Assembly: GCA_964019415.1 (NCBI GenBank)
Contig: OZ025879.1
Coordinates: 4,987,368-5,051,367 of the forward strand
Origin: Ianthella basta
Taxonomy: Eukaryota; Porifera; Demospongiae; Verongiida; Ianthellidae
Direction: 5' to 3'
DNA length: 64,000 bases
The notes beneath the pieces are model-generated. The model worked only from the letters and a program-made list of their open reading frames with translations, searched no databases and was not told the DNA's origin. The position numbers were made by a program, and so were the translations under genes. Below are positions 9,837 through 22,103 of the stretch, piece after piece. The stretch's first letter is position 1. The number at the start of each line of letters is the position of its first letter.

Positions 9837-12800
9837 ATGGATTTCTCAAAGTTTGCTGATGACAACTTCGACTGCAAGGAATGGGTGAATGCCGCCCTTA
9901 GAGCCAAGAAGGATAGTCATACGCCTCTGGATGTGAGCGATCGGTGTATTCTAGGCTCCTTGGATCGCAGCAGTTCAGGCAGTATCCAATGGCAAAGGGA
10001 ATGCCAATATTAATAGCTATCTATCTATCTACCTAGTTGGCACACTTGTGGGGGTGAAGTATTACTAGTGGTACATGGTGTAGGTTAGACCATGTGTGTT
10101 GAGTCCAGTTGAGGTCAGCTGGTTCCCATTGTTTGCACAGGTCCATGCTTCCACACTGGTCATGAAGCTGCAGCTCTTCATACAGGTCAGTATACAGGAT
10201 GGTGGTGCGCGCAGTGCTCAACAGAGAGTGTTAGAACCAAGCACTAGTACACCTGTCTTCTTCTTTCCTAGTCCTGTCACAGATGTCCTTGGGCCAGTCT
10301 CTTGTAGCTGGACCACTGTTTAGCTCCAACAGAGCTGGAGTGAAATGATGGTTAAACAACACTGGTCTGAAATTCTGATCAAGACACAACTGGTAATGAT
10401 AGATCAAATGCAGGACGTTTCGACCCAGAGGTCTTTGTCAACTGCGTACAGGATCTGCGATCAGACTCCTTTTCGCAGTTGACAAAGACCTCCAGGTCGA
10501 AACGTCCTGCATTTGATTCATCATTACCAGTTGTGTCTTGCTCAAGAATTTTGTATCAGTGTATCATCAACACAACTGTGAGCCTCTAAAGTGTCATGGT
10601 TAAACTACTTGAGGCTTTCCTGGATGTCACAGTCCTTGAATGCATAGCATGCAAGCCTTGTCTATTCTACCTTGTTCACCCCGCCCAAACCTCCCTCCCT
10701 TTACCCTTTCTCTACATCATATCCCCATGCACCGTCAACCCTCTATCTACTTTGATCCCTTGTGCACTTCTCTTCACCCTTGCCTCCTCCCATCTCTTTC
10801 CCAAACTCTCTGTAGGAGGTCAACAATGCTCTTGAAGACTCATGCAATCAAGTTGTGCAAGGTCTACCACGGTAAGAGCACAATGCTATTCTCCAATATA
10901 GTCGGCCAATAGGTCTGCACACACATTCACAGTTGCACATCTGCTATCAACCAAGTGTGTGTAATGTTGAACTGGCACCTACCTTGGCTGTGCAGCAGAG
11001 GGTAGATGTGTGTCTCTTCTTCTACACTACTGACTTGTGTCCCCCTCCCCATCCCCACTCACTGTGTGTCCTCCTCCCCATCCCCACTCACTGTGTGCCC
11101 CCTCTCCACCCTCACTCACTGTGTGCCCCCCTCCCCACCCCCCTCACTGTGTGTACCCCTCCCCACCCTCACTCACTGTGTGCCCTCTCCCCACCCTCAC
11201 TCACTGTGTACCCCTCCCCACTCCCACTCACTGTGTGTCCCCTCCTCACCCCCCCTCACTGTGTGTCCCCCTCCCCACCCCCCTCACTGTGTGCCCCCCT
11301 CCCCACCCCCCCTCACTGTGTGCCCCCCTCCCCACCCCCCTCACTGTGTGCCCCCCTCCCCACCCCCCCTCACTGTGTGCCCCCCTCCCCACCCCCCTCA
11401 CTGTGTGTACCCCTCCCCACCCCCCCTCACTGTGTGCCCCCCTCCCCACCCCCCTCACTGTGTAAACCCCTCCCCACCCTCACTCACTGTGTGCCCCCTC
11501 CCCACCCTCACTCACTGTGTACCCCTCCCCACTCCCACTCACTGTGTGCTCCCTCCCCACCCCCCCTCACTGTGTGTCCCCCTCCCCACCCCCCCTCACT
11601 GTGTGTCCCCCTCCCCACCCCCCTCACTGTGTGCCCCCCCTCCCCCTTCCAGAGTTATGTGTGATATGGAGGTGATGCGTCAAGAAGCCAGTCTACTTAA
11701 GGAACAAATGGATATGGTCAAGGAAGACATCAGGAAGGTGAGTGGGTCAGTAGGCATTGCGTGCGTGCATGCGTGTGTGTGTGCGTGCGTGTGTGTGTGT
11801 GTGTGTGCATGCGTGCGTGCGTGTTTGCTTATTTGAAACTTAGGACAAGTGTTTTAGTGTATCTGTCCCACACTTGTAGATCGAGTGTGAAACAGCCCAG
11901 TCCATGCAGAAGCTGGTGGACCTTGACAAGGTTAAAACCAGGATGCAGGAGTCTGCTGACGCCCTGCAGGTGAGCGATCTCTCCAATTTGAGTGCAGCAC
12001 TTTGTGCGAGCTTTGCAGTGTGTACCTCCCTTCATATTGTACTGTGTGTGTGTCTCTCTGTGTACATGTGTGCATGTGTTTGTATCTGAGAGGCACATCG
12101 TCCACCTTGCATCCATGATGCATGTACTTATCACCACTGTATGCGCGTATGTACATGTGTTTGGGTTAAAATGTGTTCTGTTTCTCTTGTTCAGGAGGTG
12201 GACAACTGGACAGCACTAGTAGCAGATGTTGATGAAGTGTTTGCCTCACACAATGTGGGTAGAATGGCTGCCAAGATCCAAGGAATGCAGCAAAGCTTAG
12301 TAAGGATAACATGCAATCTTGCACATGAGCGTGGATGGCAGGGGGCGCTTTGGGAGGGCAGGGGGACATTTGTCCCCCTGCGTAATCTTGTCTGTGTAAC
12401 CCCTGAAAGTTTAGGAAGGCATGTATGTCAAAATGGTATCAGGCGTTGATCAAATTTGGTATCTTCATTGCAGTACGGCCAATCCTACTGTATTCACCCA
12501 TTTCTGCATTGTACTTGCTTGCTTGCTAACTCACTTGTTCAGGTTGTCTTGCATGATGTGGCAGACTATGACCTTCGAAAGCGAAAGCTCGAGTCTCTCA
12601 AGGACAGGTTGGAAGCACTTCTGAGCCCAAAACTGGTGGCAGCATTCAATGGCCACTCGCTGGGTGAGTCTGCATATTGGACTGATGTGATTAGTGGAAG
12701 GGATTTCATTGAAGGGAAGATGTTAGAGTAGGAGGAACAGAGGCTGACGTATGATGAGGGGGGCATTTTCTGTTCAGTTTATTTATTGTGGTTTGTGTAT

Positions 12801-12921
12801 CCTTTCTACTTGTTGATCTGCCTTTGTTGTACTTGTAGAAGAAGCGAAGTTTTATGTCAGCATCTTTGTGGACATGGAGCGTCAGTCTCAGATTCAGTCT
12901 TACTACAATAGATGTCACAAG

Positions 12922-12978
<57 letters not shown>

Positions 12979-15900
12979 TGTGTACCCCTAGTTCCTTCAT
13001 TGATCACACATGTATGTTGCTTCCCAGAATGCCATCCTTAAGATATGGACTGAGCTGCAGGTGTCTGGGGAGTCTTTGGACAAGTACCTCAGTAGTTTCT
13101 TTGATGATGTGCTCTCCAAGTGGCACGAGGAGGTCAGCTACGAGCTGTCACATAGATGGTGTGGTGTGTGTTTTGTGGGTGTGGGTGTGTGGTGTGACAG
13201 TGACAGTGTGCAGCGTTTACTGCAGTGTGTGACTCTGCAAAGCTGCTAAGCTGTGTACGTTTGTACATGTATGTACATATGGCTGCAGTATGTGTTTTCT
13301 CAGTGTGCTGTATGCACAGGATCAGATTGATTCATACTGTGTGCCACTTTTACTGACCTCTTCTCCTTTATTCATTCCCGTACCCCATCCCCCCACTCTA
13401 TCATGGCATCCATTCTCCTATCCTACCCTCCATCCCCTCTCCCCTCTCTCCACCTACTGTGTCTCTCCAGCTCCCTTGGGCCCAACAGGTGTTTCCAAAC
13501 CCACTTGAGCTGCTGAGTCAGCTCTTCAGCAGTGCTCTATCCTCGCTAGACCCTCCTCTCTCCAAGTGCATTCAGACAACCATGCAGCACCAGGGGCAGA
13601 CTGCTCTTGACATGCTCATCACACTGAGGAAGGTGGGGACACCAACTGGGCGTTGTTGACCTTTGCAACACAGTTGCTACTTGCATGCTGTATACCATAT
13701 GTGTAGTACGTATGTATGTGCACACATGCACTGTTACACACGCATGCACACACACGTGCGCACACTATCAATGGAAGATGTATTCACTCTCTTTTCCGCT
13801 TCAACCTGTGTTGCAAACATGTGCCTTCCAATTCATTGCAGAGTTCACTCCTGTTAGTCAAAGGGCTGCAGCTGTCTCTGCAAGACATGCAAGGTATTTT
13901 TGTGTTGTGTGACTGTGTATGTTTGAATACCTGCGTGGGTGGTATGTTTGTAGGGTGTGCTATACAGTTCAGTGTGCATGTCCATTTACCTAGGTGTACT
14001 CATGTACAGTATGAGTGATGGTGTTGGTTTCACTGTGTATAGTAAATGTGTGTATGCGTATGTCTGTGCCTTTTCTTGTCCATCAGGGGCTGATACGTCA
14101 CCTGTGTTCTCTGTTGTGGAGGCAGTCCATGCACACTATGTACCTGCCCTGATGCAGTATGGTAGCCTTGAGCGACAGACACTGCACATTGCACTGCAGA
14201 GCATCAGCCTGGTGCGTTTGTAGAGTGTGCAAGAGGCTGTTCAGTTTGGTCTAGTTCTGTAGCTGACCTGTTAGCTTACCAGCAACATGCCTAGGCCTGA
14301 GTGAGCATGGGTGAGCATGGGTGGTTGGTCCAGTGTCTTCCCTTGGACAGTGTGTGATGTATGACTGAAGTTACTTTTATACATGTCTGAAACAATCTTG
14401 CAAAGCTTTCCTTGTAAGAGTTGCTGTAGTCTCTAGCATGCAAATATAGTTTTGCAGTTTGATTGCATTGACTGTCAAGTGTGTACTGTATGTATGTTTA
14501 ATGATGTGACCCAGATGTTATAGACCAACCAATTAATGCAGTATATACAGTGGACTGGACAACTGGTTGTGCACTATTCGGGGAGAAGGGTGTGTGTGGC
14601 ACACTGAGTACTGGGTCTGTCTTGTGTCTTCCTGTAGAAGGGTGACAGTGTCAGTGACGTTGTGACGGCTGTGTCATCTTCAGTGAACAGAGCCTTTGCT
14701 TATTCCCATCAGGTAAGCTGTTGTGCATATGTACTGCATGTGAGCGTGTATCTATTGTATGCAAGAATGTGTCATTAACCGAGGATTAAGAGGCTGGCTG
14801 ACACTAGCTGGCTGTGCACAGGTCACTGGCTGTGTATGTTTCACTTACATACCTACATAAGTATATGGTATATGTATTATATAGGTACGTATAATGCAGT
14901 ATAAGTATAAATGCATGCATTGAATAGCATGAGTTATGTGCATACAAGTGCAATGACAGCACACTGCCCTCAAGACAAGTGTGCCTCTCTTCCTGCAGTC
15001 TGTTGAGCGGTGCCTACAGCTGACTGAAGGGTGGGCACTGTCGGCACTGATTGAGGCATTGGAGGTAAGCTATGCAGTGTATATGCTGGACAGGTGCTGT
15101 CTTGTGTGTTTGCATGCAAGATTATACGCACATGTATGGCTGTTTAGTGTAGTGCAGTGCATGGAGACATGTACAGTAGTGATTAAACGTACTCAGCTGT
15201 ATAATATTATTGTTGTTTGAGGTGAGATCTGTATAAATACATATGCGTGTAAGAAAAACATGTTTGTGTTTACCACTTAATATTTAGCATGTATTTGTGT
15301 GTGTGTACTTGTGTGTGTGTTGAGCATGCAGCATAAGTGAATCATATCATAAGGAGGACTGTTTGAGTTGTTCTATTGCTACAACCTTCACACAGTGTTA
15401 CACTTGCCATATTTTATGAACAACATGCGTGTACCTGTTTCATGTATTCGCCGAACGCATGACCAGTGTTTTATTGACCACAGTACCGTGGCCCTGCATG
15501 GCGATTTGTTCACATTTCTTCATAATTTGCTGTCGATCGATTCTAGTCATGTGCATTTTACTTTTTGATTTGTGTCTTTTATTTTGTATGATTGCATTTT
15601 TCTGTAGAGCATCCTTTAAGTAGTTTCTTTTGTTCTTGTAGACATTCTTCAGTCGCTACATTCAGAAGGTGTCTGATGCTATGAAGCAGCAGAGAGCAGC
15701 CTTGTGTCTTGATCCTTCAGGCCACAAAGGCAAGCCTGTCTCTGCAGCCCCTGGTAGTGTTGAAGACAGAGATGAATGGGCTGCCTTCCAGTCTGCGTTT
15801 GAGTTCATTGCAGCTTGTGGGGAGATGTTCCTCGAGTGTGAGAAACTCAATGGTGTCCTCTGTCGTGCAATGGCTAATCGGCTGGAAGCAATGAAGCACC

Positions 15901-18900
15901 CTGCGCGAGCTTCTGTTCCCTTTGGGACTTACAACTATTTGGGACACAGGACATCAGCACAGCTGACGGCAGTGCTGAAATTGCTGGCAGGAATAGAGCA
16001 AGGTGTTAAGGGAGAGGGAATGACAATGTGATATACCCTGTATGTAGATGTACATGTACAGGCATTAGTACAAATCATATTAATGTGTTTGTCTTTTTTA
16101 ACCAATCACTATGCTGAACTAGAGTATAGCAAGTTTCTTGTTCTCTGTCCAATATGGAATTTCCCAATTGCACTGGTGTCTGTGTGCGCACCTGTGCAGG
16201 TGGTGGTGAGAGTCACCTGCTGCAGGCTGTGGTGTCACAGGTCCAGCAGCTCAACCAAATGGCCCACCAGCTGGGATTTGACATCTTGTTTGACGGACTG
16301 CTCTGCAAGCTCAACCAGGTCCCCTCCATGCAGGTACTGGGGAAGCATGTATGCAGGGATGGTAGGGAGGGGGAGGGAGGGAGGGTTGATGTAGTGGGAA
16401 ACTGTGGGGATGAGGGGTGTGTGTCATATCTATCTGCTGTGTCTGTCTTGGGTAATGTTTGTTGGTTTGTGTTTATGTGTGGGCGGTGGGTTCCTTTGTG
16501 TATGAATTATGCTTATCCCCCCTCTCCAACCAGGTGTGGCTGTCTGAGGTGGTGGTCTCACCAACCAGCCCCAGAGCACTAACTGATGACTTGCCCACTT
16601 TCAATCTTTCCCCCCTACCTTACATTACAGAGGTACAGGTGTAGATTCACCATTGCACTAGCACCACACTTACTTCAACCACTCTCAGTCATACTCTTTC
16701 ACACTCATGCAGTACACGCATGGACGCACACACACACATGCAAATACACATATACATGATGTGTTTGCATGTGCACATGCTTACATTCACATGCACACAC
16801 ACACGCACGCACGCACACACACACACACTAATGCACACAGTCCTTCATACATACAATATGTGACAATTTAGCATTAAGTTTTCATTCCATTTCATTCTGT
16901 TATCAAAGATTTAAACTGGTCTGTGTATGTAACCCAGAGTCTATCCGTCATTATTGTTTTAATATGTCATGACAATCATTTATTGTTCACTGCCCAAAGC
17001 TATACAGAAACACATGCTCTAGTACACTTTCTTCACCCTTGCAGATTGGTGATTATCTACTGACACTGCCACAGCAACTGGAGCCATTCACATCTCAAGA
17101 GAGTCCTGCTCTGGCTGAGGCTCTGAAGAATGGACAATTGCCCTACTCAGAGGGAGGTGAGCAGTGAATGATCAAGGGATGAGTAGCATACATTGCTTGT
17201 TTGTTGAAGAGATGAAGTGATACACTGTTAGATGGGGTCCCAGTGCCCTTAGTTTACCCTTCCATTCCTAAGCATTAATTAGCCTAGCATGTCAATGTAA
17301 GTGATTGGAGCGAGTGTGTGTAGGATCCATCCGAAAAATGACAACTCTGGCTTGTGCACGCTTTGCACCGAATGAGAGCGAGCCTACCACTTATGAGCAG
17401 ACTGGTATTCAGCTTTGCCTTTGTGCGGTAGGACTAAGTGACTGACTTCTCTCAGTGTAATAGCATTATAGATCCCGTTGCCATGGTAATGTGCATCTAA
17501 ACGATGATTCTAAATCTAAGAGAAGCATTTCTATTGCTTCGCTCATGATTCTAAATCCTGTAGACGTACGTGGCGGGCAGAGTGCGCATGACGATAAAAC
17601 CCATACACGTACAGTACACTGCAGGCAGAATGCATGTAAAGTTTATATGATGTCATCACAGCCATTTTGTATCTGCTGTAATATGCCCATATCGCTGCGA
17701 ACTATTTCTTCATTTCTCGTCAAATGGCCTCTCTATAAATAGTAGTATTAAGGACAGACGGCGAAGGAGCTTAATGAAAAGGTTTATGTATGTTGGCAAG
17801 TTTTTCTATTGGGCTCGCGCATCGTTGTCGGTTGCCAGTGACGCGGACATCGTTAAGAGGAGATAGTGGAGACAATTTTGATTGGATCAGAGAACAGTTA
17901 ATCAGTGTCTGCGAAGATTTATATCACTCAGCACTCAGGCACTTCACACCCTCGAGCTTCATGCTCTAAATGCCACAGACACCTCTTGGGCGGCATTTAA
18001 CTATTACTTATACCACTTGCAATTTCTATTATAAGCCTTGGCTAACCTACTGCATTTACACACTACTATAGTTGTATTCGCATTAGAGGGCTGTGTCAGC
18101 AGTCCACCCCTCACTATATCACTGTGAACAGTGCACCTTCTCCGTATCCCCCACACCCTTAAACAGTGGCACATCATGTGTCTGTATCCGAGAGTGAGGA
18201 CGGGGAGTTGGAGGAGCATCCATCAACTGAGTGGATCAGTGCCATAGCTCGAGGCACTGTGGACAAGTATGTCATGAATATTTTGAAGATCCCCAGCTTG
18301 ACGGAGAGGTCAACACAGCAGCTGGCAATCGACATTGGTATGCTCATTATGACAATGATAGTGGATACATATGTATTGGAGTGACTGGGTAAACACTGTG
18401 AGCTGTATATTCATATTTAATATTACTGGCAGGAGCACCAACGTACAGTATGAGCTGTGGTTGAGTAGTACGTTCTGCTTGTGTAGTGAAGGAGATTAAA
18501 GTGTTGTGATAGCAGGGAGTGTGTATTCCATGGTGTTTGGGGGACACTAACAAGTCCAGGTGAATGTCAGGGTCAACACAAGACCTACGTACATATGTGC
18601 TATGGTGAATTCCTAAGCACCTAAAACTGTTTGTCTCTCCACCGTACAGCTCTGTGTCTTGCATGCAGTGTGTGTTCAAGTACTATGACCATTGTGTGTA
18701 GTTTGCAATGACCCCTCTCCCCTCCACCCCTTCTTCCATGTGCTCTGTTGATCGTCACATGTGCAGGCTACTTATGCAATGTCCTAGCAGCACTTGACCA
18801 GAGCCCCACTCAACAACTCAAAGATGTGGAGAGCCTCTTGCAAATGGAAAAGGAAAGGTACAGTGTGTCCACAGGAAGGGTCTCACATAAAGAGTATTCA

Positions 18901-19115
18901 TATAATTTTCTGAGAGTTTCTGACAGTTGAACACTTTCTGTGTAGGAATGTTACATTCATGCATATTTGTGTTCCCAGTGCATAGGTGTAGAAGTGAAAT
19001 CATATTAGAGTACTCTCTTTTCACTCTTTGTAGGTTTGGGGATCTCCAAAAAGATTCAACCATGTCCCGCAAGCTTGTACAAGACATTTATAAAATGCGA
19101 TGGTCTTCACAATAA
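9837..19115 (+). CDS. COG7: Conserved oligomeric Golgi complex subunit 7
   Basis: COG7 belongs to lobe B of the COG tether, which captures retrograde vesicles at the Golgi. Twenty-one exons join in frame with GT-AG borders: 9837-9932, 10141-10185, 10816-10871, 11653-11737, 11880-11969, 12195-12299, 12543-12663, 12839-12921, 13028-13132, 13471-13632, 13842-13893, 14087-14211, 14638-14712, 14999-15064, 15642-16002, 16200-16333, 16534-16632, 17045-17156, 18167-18337, 18767-18857, 19034-19115. They total 2316 nt, or 771 residues, against 770 in human COG7. The start MDFSKFADDNFDCKEWVNAA matches the family N-terminus. Other matches are TLVMKLQLFIQ, EASLLKEQMDMVKEDI, the QLNQMAHQLGFD stretch and DDLPTFNLSPLPYI. 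The first third is helical and coiled-coil-like. Introns are mostly 80-900 bases. Intron 2 holds a foldback element and intron 3 a minisatellite. Exon borders were placed by eye from splice consensus and homology. Confidence 0.95.
10370..10551. mobile_element. Foldback (inverted-repeat) element in COG7 intron 2
   Basis: Two arms of about 75 bases (10370-10445 and 10473-10551) are nearly perfect reverse complements around a loop of about 27 bases. Arm text includes GACACAACTGGTAATGAT and GCAGGACGTTTCGACC. The element has no coding capacity. A diverged relative lies at about 45921-46094. It is MITE-like; the superfamily is unassigned. Confidence 0.8.
11040..11650. repeat. Pyrimidine-rich minisatellite in COG7 intron 3
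   Basis: About 20 tandem copies of a unit of roughly 26-34 bases containing CTCACTGTGTG followed by runs of C and CCTCCCCACC. It ends directly against the 3' splice site of COG7 exon 4 (AG at 11651-11652), so the array also supplies the polypyrimidine tract. Its long Pro/Ser/Cys frames are artefacts. Confidence 0.92.
12922..12972. repeat. (GT)n microsatellite starting at a COG7 donor site
   Basis: The donor of COG7 exon 8 (GTGAGT at 12922) runs straight into about 20 GT dinucleotides. Confidence 0.9.
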
Positions 19116-19391
19116 GTAGTGTTGTTGCTTATTGTAACTATTGTAATTTGGCCATTCCTGGCATCTCAGACTCATCACTGTACTACGTATTTGTGTTCAT
19201 TCATTCAGTTAATCGTTATTAGGGAGATGTGGGAAATGTGGCAAATTTTATATATAACAAGATAATTACAAAACATTCTCATAATTGTATAATTGAATAA
19301 CTGTAATTTCACTTCAAATTCTGATGTGCTTGTACACAGCTGCCTTCATGATCAGATATCTAGCTGTGCAAGTCTTGCCCCTAAGCTTCCC

Positions 19392-19905
19392 TCATATTAG
19401 CTGCTCCCTCCCATGGAGAAGCACGAAGGAACCATCTGCTCTGCACTTCATACCCCAGAACTGAAGCTCAGCGTCTTTAATTTGCCACACGTCCACTGGC
19501 ATGCTACACAAGGGAAAGAACATAACATTATAATAATTATCACGGATATCTAAGAACATTGAGAGTTTTCATTCAGTACATTGTGGCAGACATTGAATGG
19601 TCGCTTTGTACGTACGTATGTACGTACGTACGAGTAGCTATTATAGCTAAATCCTACTGCAATAGTCTTGCTTCTTACCTGATGGGGGACGTCTTTCCAT
19701 TTGTCGATATCTTTAGTAAAATCTGCTTAAGTAGATGCCTTACATTTCTCTTTTTTGAGCCTGCATCGGCTGGCGTGTTCTCCTCACGATCCAGCCTCTT
19801 ATTACTCCTACCGCTATCCCTGGTCGGCGTGGACAGGCGATACATATGTGTAGACATAGATAGGGGAAAGAACGGGATTGGCAACGGTGGTGTAGATGGT
19901 TCCAT
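19392..19905 (-). CDS. Small two-exon protein of unknown function
   Basis: Exon 1 runs from 19905 down to 19679, with the ATG at 19905-19903 and a clean donor reading AG|GTAAGA. Exon 2 runs from 19503 to the stop at 19392-19394, after a TGTAG acceptor. Phases join (2+1 nt), giving 112 residues. The N-terminal third is Pro/Ser/Thr-rich and the middle is basic (KKRNVRHLLKQILLK). The C-terminus is acidic-aromatic (VDVWQIKDAELQFWGMK). There is no signal peptide or membrane helix. The basic region suggests a nuclear or nucleic-acid/chromatin role, but I do not recognise the family. The gene converges tail-to-tail on COG7, 277 bases apart. The intact splice signals make it more credible than a chance frame. 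Confidence 0.55.
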
Positions 19906-22103
19906 ATAGTCTCTTGGATGGTAAATGCGGCACGTCTACTAGCTACCGTTGGAGAGATTCTCAGCCTTGAATGTATCAGATGATGAGACTATGGTTTTAT
20001 GTGGTGGACTGATGACGCCAATGTCAACAACATGGATTGCCATGATTGGTCGGTTCAATTAAGCTATTCTGCTGAAAATGATTAGATAATTCGTCGTCCA
20101 ATCAAATCTAGATGCAAACCACACGAATAGAATTGGACCATTCAGATCTCTCGAATGCTCGTAGGGTGTAGCTATCGTGTGCTTTGAGGAGGCTGCAGAT
20201 GGCACTGACATTAATTCTCAGTTTCGTGCGATACTGTAGCGACTACGTACGTTGAACAACCAAATAAAATGGTGGCCATGCAAGTCGATTGGATGGTCAG
20301 AGCTTGCGATTGCCCTTTTAAGTGATCTACAAGCCAATTGCGAACGCCGGAAGTAAAATGAGTACGAAATTGGTCACTGTATGCTTTTTCTCGTATTAAA
20401 AGCTTAGCTAGCTATGCATCTGACTCCCTAGATTCTTCCTATTATTGCCCCTACCTGTATTGGTGAACTGGTCAGATAGACTTAGATGGCCTGTGCATGT
20501 ATCATGGAAACAAATCTTAAGAGAGCACTGCATATGCATATAGTACGTACATATGTATCAAGCACCCTGTATATGCATTCACATGCAGAGGAAGTGACGT
20601 CCACAACTCTGATCATATCATGAGGTATGCACACATCTGTTAGTTTCTGCAAGAAGCACAATGTGGAGCACATTAGAGTTAACATTGCCACAAATATGCT
20701 TTTCAAAGGAGAGCTCCTTACTTTATACTCATGTTGTCTAGGCTAAGCACTATATACTGCAATATATGTACATGTCTAGTGGCTCTAGAGTCAGTCTAGT
20801 GTGCTAGTCCCTCGATCCTAGGCAATTAAGACTGATGGGGTCACAACTAACTGTGTGCATATGAGGAATGCACAATGCTTTGCTTCCTTGCAAGGTGTGG
20901 TGCATACTGAACTCCAGGAGTTCCCCATAACATTAATGCATGCCGGGCACAGTGCTGGCACCTTGTATGCGTAGGCTTTATTTTGCCCCTTCCATCCCCT
21001 TCCATGACACTATGTTCCTGGCCCTTGGATCACACAGGTGAAGAGAATGCTGGAGGTAAATTCCCAGCCTGCAGTGCATGGATGACATCCATAGAAATGA
21101 CTCAGCCATGACATAGTGAGAAAGATGCTGGACTTTGTCACCTACACTACACTTGCAGCACATGTCATATATGCTACACTGCACATGCATGTGCAACACA
21201 TGATGAAAGTGGTCAACATACATGCACTGCCAGGAGTGGCTTTGAACTGCTGTAGTCCTCCAGTGGGTCACAAAGTAAAACTTTATAATTTATGTAGTTA
21301 TTCACCTTAATCAAATTATGGCTTTTAATTTGCAATTGGCCATAAATATATATCCATGCAGGTGGTTGATTTCCCCTCCTATATAAGGAAAAGCATGTAT
21401 AGCACTTGAGCAGGAGAGCTGGTGGGGGTAGTACACATGCATAAGCAACAACCTTTATTTATACGTGATGTACTGATCCATAAACTAGTACTGTGGCATG
21501 CATATAAATTATGGCTTCTTTGAAGCCCTGTGTACGTAGCTGTAGTTGAGGTATGTGTTACAGATGATAGTATTCCAGCTATTTTGTTGACAACTGAAGG
21601 AATGTGAACACATTACTAGTGTTTCAGTGCAGACATGCCAAGCACTCATGGGGCTGTACCTCTAAGACCCTTCTTCATTCCTGTCTAATAAGTGCTATAT
21701 CCTGCTTACCAAGCCCCACCTACTTCAGCATTCAGCTACACTAATACAGCAGTACTTAGATTCTACAATCACTTCCAAATTTGTTACAATTCAGCCCATC
21801 TGCTTGCTACCACTCAGTTTTGTGTGGCTCAAAATAATGTTATAATACTGTAGACGTTTTGTTGTTGAATATTGGTATCATGCCATAATTTGGCATCATG
21901 ACTATTTCTTGGGACGTTGAGGACTGTAAATGAACAGGAAGTAATTAGGGAATTTTGCATGACCAGAGAAGCCTATAAGTACATGCAACGGTACAGCCTG
22001 GAGCACTAGCAGTTTGAGAGCCAGTTGCTGAAAGTGTGAACCTAGCCATTGTATAGTGTAGCTATCTAACTGCAAGTGTGACGAGTACAAGCCAAGGTAA
22101 GGA
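19906..22103. other. Intergenic between the small gene and the first caveolin gene
   Basis: The first 450 bases, upstream of the minus-strand small gene, are relatively GC-rich. They contain several ATTGG/CCAAT-type sites and CCGGAAGT near 20348, an ETS-type core often seen in housekeeping promoters. The rest is A+T-rich with many TGCATGCA palindromes; I see no gene in it. Confidence 0.4.

Noticed and set aside
9572..9907. 111-codon minus-strand frame
   Set aside because: Antisense to COG7 exon 1 and its upstream region; no family signal.
11246..11640. CRISPR-like regular repeats
   Set aside because: The units are contiguous tandem repeats without unique spacers, in a eukaryotic intron.
10933..11836. 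Long Pro/Ser/Cys open frames (up to 276 codons)
   Set aside because: They are translations of the COG7 intron 3 minisatellite; the only real coding part is COG7 exon 4.
20978..21271. 97-codon His/Met/Cys-rich frame
   Set aside because: Composition follows TGCATGCA-type repeats; no splice partners or homology visible.
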